DNA of 5,856 bases. Source: Thermoproteota archaeon (lineage in GTDB: Archaea > Thermoproteota > Methanomethylicia > Methanomethylicales > Methanomethylicaceae). A program made the translations under genes and the position numbers. The first letter of the stretch is position 1. Each line of letters begins with the position of its first letter. The stretch lies in NCBI GenBank assembly GCA_030055545.1, contig JASFYK010000059.1:1-5856 (forward strand). Direction: 5' to 3'. Positions 1 through 4,218 of this stretch are shown in pieces. The notes below the pieces were generated by a model that was given only the letters and a program-made list of their open reading frames with translations, was not told the origin of the DNA and ran no database searches.

Positions 1-119
1 GCGCTCTCGAACTCTCCGAAAATCAGCGCTGGGATGACTGGCAGGAGCAGGATCCCGCCAAAGATCACGAGGAGGCCCAGCAGCCCGCTGAGGATCTCTT
101 CCTTCACTTCCTCGATCAT
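1..119 (-). CDS. Partial membrane protein, probable TrkH-type K+ transporter subunit (N-terminus only)
   Basis: Only the first 39 codons are in the window; the gene runs off the left edge. The product starts MIEEVKEEILSG and then has one hydrophobic segment (about residues 12-33), rich in Leu, Gly and Ile, with two prolines and ending in LIFGE. TrkH/TrkG/KtrB proteins typically begin with just such a helix, ending in a Pro-rich stretch and an acidic Gly-Glu turn, so this fits the first membrane segment of the TrkH fold. The call gains weight from the divergent neighbour, a TrkA-type RCK protein that would gate such a channel. The ATG at 117-119 is preceded on its strand by GAGGTC with a five-base spacer, supporting this start. 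With so little sequence another small membrane protein cannot be excluded; the TrkH assignment is an inference from resemblance and context. Confidence 0.55.
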   Translation of the reverse strand, partial: MIEEVKEEILSGLLGLLVIFGGILLLPVIPALIFGEFES

Positions 120-124
120 GATTA

Positions 125-130
125 GACCTC
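125..130 (-). promoter_or_regulatory. Ribosome binding site of the leftward membrane gene
   Basis: On the minus strand this reads GAGGTC, five bases before the ATG at 117-119. It matches the core of the archaeal Shine-Dalgarno consensus (GGAGGTGA) and fixes the start of the partial gene. Confidence 0.55.
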
Positions 131-147
131 GTTCTGGACAAGAAGCC

Positions 148-167
148 TATTTTAAATTTATATATAT
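148..167. promoter_or_regulatory. Shared divergent A/T-rich promoter between the TrkH-like gene and trkA
   Basis: A run of about 20 A/T bases sits in an otherwise G+C-rich neighbourhood. Read rightward, TTTATATATA (157-166) is a good archaeal TATA box and predicts transcription starting near 187-190, giving trkA a short leader. Read leftward, TTTAAAATA (156-148) or the adjacent TATATATAAA predicts a start at roughly 126-136, just ahead of the leftward ATG. The block includes the perfect palindrome TAAATTTA (153-160). Two divergent TATA elements overlapping this closely suggest that the two potassium-transport genes share control, but no specific operator is recognisable. Confidence 0.6.
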
Positions 168-189
168 GTATTTATTGATAGTTGAATCC

Positions 190-196
190 GAGATGA
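190..196 (+). promoter_or_regulatory. Ribosome binding site of trkA
   Basis: GAGATGA matches six of seven bases of the GAGGTGA consensus and lies 11 bases before the ATG at 208. The spacing is somewhat long, so the call is moderate. Confidence 0.4.
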
Positions 197-207
197 AGTT
201 TTGATTT

Positions 208-861
208 ATGCGGATCCTCATCTTTGGGGCTGGCGGCATCGGCAGGTATCTAATCAAGGAGCTGAACAACAAGGGGCACGAGATCGCCATAATGGACATC
301 GACGAGGATGTCTGCAGGGAACTCTCGGAGCAGTATGATGTCCTGACGCTGAAGGGGGACGTCACCAACATGGATGACCTCGCAGCCGCGGACATAGCCA
401 CCTTCGACCTCGTGATATCCGTAATCAGCAAGGATGAGGCAAACATCCTCGCTTGCCTCATAGCAAAGGAGCTCGGCGTGAAGAGGACGATTGCTAGGAT
501 AGGCGACCCGAGGATGGCAAAGATAGCGGAGAAGCTGGGAATAACCGACACACTCTGCCCCGAGCTCACCGCTGCGGAGAAGGTACTCAGGCTAATCAAG
601 GAGGAGTTCCCGATCGAGGGCACGATCCCGGTCGGGGTGAAGATCGTGGATCTGAAGGTAGCCAAGAACTCGCTCGTAGCGGGAAGGAGGATCATCGATC
701 TCCCGCTGATAACGGACTGGCTGATAATAAAGGTAAAGAAGAACGGCACTACGCTGCGCCCAGATCCGAACCATACCTTAGAGCCTGACCAGAGGGTGAC
801 GATGATAGTCAAGGAGGAGTCGCTGGAGAGGATAAGGGCGTTCTTCGAGGAATCGGTCTAA
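208..861 (+). CDS. trkA: TrkA-type RCK potassium-uptake regulatory protein
   Basis: This 217-residue protein is a cytoplasmic, nucleotide-binding regulator of a Trk/Ktr potassium transporter. Residues 1 to about 118 form an RCK_N (TrkA-N) Rossmann domain. They start RILIFGAGGIGRYL with the GxGxxG dinucleotide loop at residues 7-12, an acidic residue at the end of the second strand (D30) that normally contacts the adenosine ribose, and the family's GD motif (G50-D51). Residues from about 133 to the end fit the RCK_C (TrkA-C) domain, including the terminal pattern Pro-Asp...Leu-x-Pro-Asp-x-Arg before the last strand. One RCK unit rather than two makes it like KtrA and the archaeal TrkA proteins, not the double-unit TrkA of E. 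coli. Its partner channel is probably the divergent gene at the left edge. It converges with thyX, with only 21 bases between the stop codons and no obvious hairpin terminator. Confidence 0.93.
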   Translation: MRILIFGAGGIGRYLIKELNNKGHEIAIMDIDEDVCRELSEQYDVLTLKGDVTNMDDLAAADIATFDLVISVISKDEANILACLIAKELGVKRTIARIGDPRMAKIAEKLGITDTLCPELTAAEKVLRLIKEEFPIEGTIPVGVKIVDLKVAKNSLVAGRRIIDLPLITDWLIIKVKKNGTTLRPDPNHTLEPDQRVTMIVKEESLERIRAFFEESV

Positions 862-882
862 AGGAGCAGCCCTGTCCCGAAA

Positions 883-1578
883 CTACTGTGTGCTCCCCTT
901 CTTGTACAGTTCGACCCACTTCGGGCAATCGTACTTCTTCTCTGGGCAGATCCTGCGAGAAACGCAGAACGGGCCTGCGCCCTCGAAGATCGTGGGGGCG
1001 ACAGACCTCACAAGTGAGAGCATCTCCTCTGCGACCCTCCTGATCTCCCACTGGGCGGAGAGGCAGCACCTGAGCTCGAAGAAGTTAAGAAGCGCCCTCG
1101 CGTTCATTGTGACAACGATCTTTGTGGGCGATGCCTGTGGGAGTATGTACCGAGCGTCCTCAGCCGGGATCCCTTTAGCCAAGAGTTTGCGGTAGGTCTC
1201 CTTGCATCCTTCTAGACCCTCTAGGAACATCCTCCTCGACTCCTCGTCATCTGATATGCTATGGGGGATAACAAACTCCAGTTCGTCGAATTTGACATAG
1301 CGCTGGCTCTGCTGGGAGTAGGAGGCGATCCTGTGCCTCACCAGTTGGTGGCTGCAGGCGCGCGAGATCCCGTCCACAACGAAGGTGAAGCTGGCGTGCT
1401 CGAGTACGGAGAGGTGCCCGCTTGAGATTATTTTTCTTAGGAGCCTCCGTATGTCTTCCTCAGAGAGCTCGACGTATGCCTTGGTGGCGCTGAACTTCGA
1501 GTAGCACTGCCTTGCCGCTGCGGCTGCAGTCCGCTCAGGGTCGGGCGTGTGAGCCAGCAGTGTTATCTTCAAGACCAT
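883..1578 (-). CDS. thyX: Flavin-dependent thymidylate synthase ThyX
   Basis: ThyX makes dTMP from dUMP in the cytoplasm, using methylene-tetrahydrofolate as carbon donor and NAD(P)H through FAD. Residues are numbered from a GTG at 1579-1581; the ATG at 1576-1578 is then residue 2. The signature RHRX7S is intact: R82-H83-R84 ... S92, followed by QRY. Other family blocks are present: SGHLSVLEHASFTF (54-67), SRACSHQLVRHR (73-84), a DARYILP block (142-148) and an FFELR...AQWEIR block (167-181). The length is normal for the family. The C-terminal tail carries three cysteines (C206, C212, C219) in a GPFC-x5-C-x6-C arrangement, possibly a small metal-binding or disulfide tail; I believe similar tails occur in other ThyX proteins. 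A TATA box about 26 bases upstream implies a leaderless or nearly leaderless message, so GTG versus ATG is unresolved; I chose ATG. Confidence 0.96.
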   Translation of the reverse strand: MVLKITLLAHTPDPERTAAAAARQCYSKFSATKAYVELSEEDIRRLLRKIISSGHLSVLEHASFTFVVDGISRACSHQLVRHRIASYSQQSQRYVKFDELEFVIPHSISDDEESRRMFLEGLEGCKETYRKLLAKGIPAEDARYILPQASPTKIVVTMNARALLNFFELRCCLSAQWEIRRVAEEMLSLVRSVAPTIFEGAGPFCVSRRICPEKKYDCPKWVELYKKGSTQ

Positions 1579-1603
1579 CACCGGAGAGTAATCTGGAGGA
1601 CCA

Positions 1604-1612
1604 TATTAAAAA
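1604..1612 (-). promoter_or_regulatory. TATA box of thyX, implying a leaderless transcript
   Basis: On the minus strand the sequence is TTTTTAATA, centred near 1608. The usual archaeal distance of 25-27 bases puts the transcription start at about 1581-1583, right at the tandem GTG-ATG start of thyX. No convincing Shine-Dalgarno site fits between box and start; the GGTGA just ahead overlaps the start codon. This suggests thyX is transcribed on its own even though upstream genes run in the same direction. Confidence 0.55.
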
Positions 1613-1642
1613 CCATTCCATACAGCTCTATTGGTTCCAGAA

Positions 1643-1697
1643 GCGATCTTGAACGGTTTCCGATGGGGATCGCCCTTGAACGCTCGGGCGGTTCAAG
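1643..1697. repeat. Two short inverted repeats at the 3' end of the VTT gene
   Basis: CTTGAAC (1675-1681) and GTTCAAG (1691-1697) can pair as a 7-bp stem with a nine-base loop; the right arm covers the stop codon of the VTT gene (1693-1695). A second pair, GCGATC (1643-1648) and GATCGC (1668-1673), lies next to it, and CTTGAAC recurs directly at 1648-1654. No T-run follows on the minus strand, so this is not a classical intrinsic terminator. It may be a weak RNA structure at the 3' end of the upstream message, or chance. Confidence 0.3.
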
Positions 1698-2391
1698 AAC
1701 TTCTATCTGCGCCTTTGCTTTGCTGCTGCGTACCCATCTTTTTGAAGATCCTATCGAGCATCATCCTGGCATATGCCAAAATACCATTGTTGTTTATGTA
1801 CTCGACCGCCTCAATCCAATCTATCTTGAGGATTATCGCGGTCAGGATTACTAGGAGCACGACCGATCCTAGCACACCCATCAGGACATTACCCTCACCC
1901 AAGAAAGCCATCATCACCTCAAAGGAGTAATGACCGGCATATGCCACGAGAAGCCCAAGGAAGAGTTTGCCCAGCAGGAGCATGATGAAGAAGCGCTTGA
2001 AGTTGTACTTAGCCAACCCAAACGGTATTATTATCACATCATCGGGAAGGGGGAACGCCGAGAATAGGAAGATCGCAAGGTCGCCGTACTTGCCCAAGGC
2101 TTTTGAAAAGCACCTTAACTCCTGCCTCTTCCTGTCTGAAAGGAAGGCTGCACCTCCCCTACCGATCATGTAAGAGACACACTTGCCGATTGTTGCCCCG
2201 ATCCCAACAACGATCCCCAGCGGCAAGGGATCCATAACACCCGACAGCAGGAATACTGGTATGAGGAAGGGGACGGGCAAGAAAGGTATCAGGTTGCCCA
2301 CGAATCCGATCAGGAGCGCTCCGGCATAGCCATAGCCCTTTAGCCCTTCGATCAGAACTATAAACCAGTCCAATATTCCACGTTCCAGCAA
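1693..2391 (-). CDS. VTT (DedA/SNARE-associated) domain membrane protein
   Basis: This is a polytopic membrane protein of about 232 residues. After an N-terminal helix come a re-entrant Pro-rich stretch (residues 29-51, IPFLPVPFLIP), a Gly-rich helix ending in YMIGRGGAA (74-82), a second Pro motif FPLPDD (113-118) followed by IIIPFGLAKYNFKRFF (120-135), and a C-terminal membrane helix (about 168-190). The paired Pro-rich re-entrant segments and the G-x2-K...Y-x2-GR-x-GA pattern are typical of the VTT fold shared by DedA, YdjX and TMEM41/VMP1 proteins. Bacterial DedA members flip undecaprenyl phosphate and related lipids, and eukaryotic relatives scramble phospholipids; which lipid an archaeal member moves is not shown by the sequence. 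The basic, Gln/Ser-rich C-terminus is probably cytoplasmic. No ATG precedes residue 53, so the start is non-standard. TTG at 2389-2391 is the first candidate after an in-frame TGA, and TTG at 2371-2373 is an alternative. It sits 40 bases downstream of the beta-helix gene, probably in one transcript. Confidence 0.82.
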   Translation of the reverse strand: MLERGILDWFIVLIEGLKGYGYAGALLIGFVGNLIPFLPVPFLIPVFLLSGVMDPLPLGIVVGIGATIGKCVSYMIGRGGAAFLSDRKRQELRCFSKALGKYGDLAIFLFSAFPLPDDVIIIPFGLAKYNFKRFFIMLLLGKLFLGLLVAYAGHYSFEVMMAFLGEGNVLMGVLGSVVLLVILTAIILKIDWIEAVEYINNNGILAYARMMLDRIFKKMGTQQQSKGADRSS

Positions 2392-2431
2392 GCCTTTTTT
2401 CTGTCACGCCTTCCCTTCTTTATGTTTCCCC

Positions 2432-3346
2432 TCACTTGCTGCCTATGTCTGAAACGCCGCCCCTGCCCAGACGCTTGCCTATCAGGATGGTATCGTCCTC
2501 GACTTCGATGCCTGGATCGACCTCGCACTTGAGTAGCACGCACCCTGCTCCAATGGCAGCCCCGTCCCCTATCCTGACGGGCCCGTGGATAACCGCGCCG
2601 TCCCCAATGGTCACGTCGGGGCCAACCTCGATCCCGTGCCCCTTCAGGCTGTGGAATACTGCCCCGTTGCCTATCTTGGCGTTAGCCCCTATGACAATCG
2701 GGAAACCCTCGTCGCCCCTAATCGAGGTCCTGTCGCCCACCTCGGCGTATCCCTTGAACTCGACATCGCCGATAACCCTGGCCCTGCCCAAGAATTTCAC
2801 CTTATCCGCTTTCGGGAGCGACACCCTCTCGCTCCAACTTGTCTTGGGGGATGGCGATATTTGCTCTTGGACTGCCTTCAGTGAGCTGTATAGGTCGACA
2901 TAACCGAGGGCGAGCTCCGAATTGACCTCCAAGACCTCTTCTTTGAATGCAGTGAGGGCCTCGTCGACGGACCCAGCGGGGCGCCTCCCGCCTGGTGGGA
3001 CGTATGATCCCTCCTCCAAGACGGCGTTTTTTATGACTGCACCATGCCCGATAAAGCAGCCTGCCTTCAGCTCAGTATCCCTGATCCTTGCGTTGAACCC
3101 TATGAATGTGAAATCGCCCACCTTCGATGAGACGACTTCAGCCCTGTGGGCTACGCTCACGAGTGAACCAAGGCTAGAAGGACCCAAGATCCGCGCGCCG
3201 TCCTGGATGTTCGTGCCGCCGCCGATCGTCACCTCTCCGGCAACCTCCGCAAAAGGGGCTATGTAGATGAAGTCCCCGCCCATCCTGACCTTGTCGCCGA
3301 GAGTGGCGGATGGGTCAACAAACGAATTGTTCCAAATCCTGCTCAA
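2432..3346 (-). CDS. Tandem left-handed beta-helix protein, gamma-carbonic-anhydrase family, split active-site residues
   Basis: The 304-residue protein has two hexapeptide-repeat beta-helix domains, at about residues 10-120 and 181-292. A helical, charged linker (126-163) resembles the C-terminal helix of gamma-carbonic anhydrases. No signal peptide or membrane segment is seen. Domain 1 aligns to Methanosarcina Cam through NIQDG (46-50), SVAHRAEVV (64-72), GDFTFIG (77-83) and SYVPPGG (114-120). Domain 2 aligns through SIRGDEGFPIVIG (208-220), NGAVFH (227-232), VTIGDGAVIHGP (245-256) and GDGAAIG (260-266). Of Cam's three zinc histidines, domain 1 keeps only the His117 equivalent (H67; the others are L54 and V72). 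Domain 2 keeps the His81 and His122 equivalents (H232 and H254) but has D249 in place of His117. A working site could form only between unlike domains. It may be a carbonic anhydrase with divided labour or a non-catalytic scaffold; a hexapeptide acyltransferase is less likely. The TTG start at 3346 follows GGAGG nine bases upstream. Confidence 0.85.
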   Translation of the reverse strand: MSRIWNNSFVDPSATLGDKVRMGGDFIYIAPFAEVAGEVTIGGGTNIQDGARILGPSSLGSLVSVAHRAEVVSSKVGDFTFIGFNARIRDTELKAGCFIGHGAVIKNAVLEEGSYVPPGGRRPAGSVDEALTAFKEEVLEVNSELALGYVDLYSSLKAVQEQISPSPKTSWSERVSLPKADKVKFLGRARVIGDVEFKGYAEVGDRTSIRGDEGFPIVIGANAKIGNGAVFHSLKGHGIEVGPDVTIGDGAVIHGPVRIGDGAAIGAGCVLLKCEVDPGIEVEDDTILIGKRLGRGGVSDIGSK

Positions 3347-3355
3347 TCCTACCCC

Positions 3356-3360
3356 CCTCC
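3356..3360 (-). promoter_or_regulatory. Ribosome binding site deciding the TTG start of the beta-helix gene
   Basis: The minus strand reads GGAGG followed by a G-rich nine-base spacer and then TTG at 3346-3344. Codon 1 is not ATG and the first internal ATG falls at residue 22 inside the first domain, so this site is the main support for the TTG start. Confidence 0.6.
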
Positions 3361-3390
3361 AAAACAGCCACCGGTTAGAAGGTCTCGGTT

Positions 3391-3405
3391 AAAGATATAA
3401 TATCC
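3391..3405 (-). promoter_or_regulatory. TATA-like box of the beta-helix gene
   Basis: On the minus strand an A/T block reads GGATATTATATCTTT, predicting a transcription start near 3370 and a leader of about 25 bases containing the GGAGG site. It is back to back with the rightward promoter of the ABC gene. Confidence 0.45.
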
Positions 3406-3432
3406 TTTTGGGTTTTGCTTCTGACAGCACGG

Positions 3433-3440
3433 TTTTTATA
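3433..3440 (+). promoter_or_regulatory. TATA box of the ABC transporter operon
   Basis: TTTTTATA predicts a transcription start near 3462-3464. That excludes the far-upstream in-frame TTG at 3415 as a start codon and is compatible with translation from ATG 3469 (almost leaderless) or ATG 3490 (leader of about 27 bases with a Shine-Dalgarno site). Confidence 0.55.
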
Positions 3441-3475
3441 CGTTCTAAATGCCTTCTTATCAAAGGAAATGCCTC

Positions 3476-3481
3476 GGAGTG
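3476..3481 (+). promoter_or_regulatory. Ribosome binding site deciding the ABC ATPase start
   Basis: GGAGTG lies eight bases before ATG 3490 and favours that codon over the in-frame ATG at 3469, which has only a poorly placed AGG ahead of it. Confidence 0.45.
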
Positions 3482-3489
3482 CCTGTATC

Positions 3490-4218
3490 ATGGGTGCAGA
3501 ACCAGACCAGAATCGTAGCGATGAACAGATGGTAATGGTGGCGAACGACCTGTGGAAGGTCTACAGACTGGGCGCGATAGAGTACCCTGCCCTGCGAGGG
3601 GTCAGCTTCAGGGCGAAGCGCGGAGAGTACATCGCCATCGTCGGCCCCTCGGGGAGCGGCAAGTCCACCCTCCTCAACATTATGGGCGCACTCGACAGGC
3701 CCACGAGAGGCACGATGATGATAGATGGGTTGGACGTCTCTACACTAAGCGACAACAAGCTCGCAGAGCTGAGGAACAAGAAGCTTGGTTTTGTATTCCA
3801 GACGTTTAACCTCCTATCCTACATGAGCGCCGCTGAGAACGTCGAGACGCCGCTAGTCGCCGCAGGCGTCCCTCCTGAACTAAGGCGGAAGAGGTCCTAT
3901 GAGCTCCTTGAGATGGTCGGGCTCAAGGGCTTCGAGAGGAACCGCCCATCGATGCTCAGCGGAGGGCAGCAGCAAAGGGTCGCGATCGCGAGGGCATTGG
4001 CAAACGACCCCCAGATCATCCTTGCCGATGAGCCGACGGGCAATTTGGACTCAAAATCCAGCCTTGAGATTATTGACATACTGAGGGGTCTGAACAGAGA
4101 GAAAGGAGTCACCGTGATAATGGTCACGCATAACTTAGAGCTCACTGCTCACTGCGATAGGGTCTGGTACTTCAGGGACGGAAAAATAGAGAGGGAGGAG
4201 GTTTTGCATGCAAAGTAG
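3490..4218 (+). CDS. ABC transporter ATP-binding protein, LolD/MacB/MJ0796-like family
   Basis: This is a complete cytoplasmic nucleotide-binding subunit of 242 residues from the chosen ATG. All catalytic motifs are intact: Walker A GPSGSGKST (52-60), Q-loop VFQTFNLL with Q104, signature LSGGQQQR (156-163), Walker B IILADEPT with D180 and the catalytic E181, D-loop GNLDS and H-loop VTHN with H214. The LSGGQQQRVAIARAL and ADEPTGNLDS wording, together with an early aromatic contact residue (Y25) and FQTFNLL, is characteristic of the MJ0796/LolD/MacB/FtsE group. That group works with FtsX/MacB-type permeases, usually not as importers but as mechanotransmission or export devices. The gene's 3' end overlaps the next gene, a large secreted repeat protein, so the two are probably translated together. 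The start is set by the TATA box and ribosome site; ATG 3469 would add seven residues. The transported or acted-on substrate cannot be read from the sequence. Confidence 0.93.
   Translation: MGAEPDQNRSDEQMVMVANDLWKVYRLGAIEYPALRGVSFRAKRGEYIAIVGPSGSGKSTLLNIMGALDRPTRGTMMIDGLDVSTLSDNKLAELRNKKLGFVFQTFNLLSYMSAAENVETPLVAAGVPPELRRKRSYELLEMVGLKGFERNRPSMLSGGQQQRVAIARALANDPQIILADEPTGNLDSKSSLEIIDILRGLNREKGVTVIMVTHNLELTAHCDRVWYFRDGKIEREEVLHAK
4197..4202 (+). promoter_or_regulatory. Ribosome binding site of the secreted repeat protein, inside the ABC gene
   Basis: GGAGGT, a perfect Shine-Dalgarno core, lies five bases before ATG 4208 and within the last codons of the ABC ATPase. With the 11-base gene overlap it indicates translational coupling and supports ATG 4208 as the start. 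Confidence 0.65.

Noticed and set aside
147..812. A 221-codon open frame on the minus strand opposite trkA
   Set aside because: It lies almost wholly antisense to a gene with clear RCK motifs. Its Ser/Ile-rich product matches no family I recognise, and it would begin inside trkA; it is a shadow of trkA codon use.
862..882. Search for a terminator between the convergent trkA and thyX genes
   Set aside because: The 21-base gap has no hairpin or T-run on either strand.
2436..2903. A 155-codon plus-strand open frame opposite the beta-helix gene
   Set aside because: Its Pro/Ser-rich composition is what the complement of Gly/Ala/Asp-rich hexapeptide repeats gives, and the opposite strand has unmistakable domain motifs.
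3415..3489. Upstream extension of the ABC ATPase from TTG 3415
   Set aside because: The extension would cover the TATA box at 3433-3440, has no ribosome site at its start, and adds residues unlike the family.
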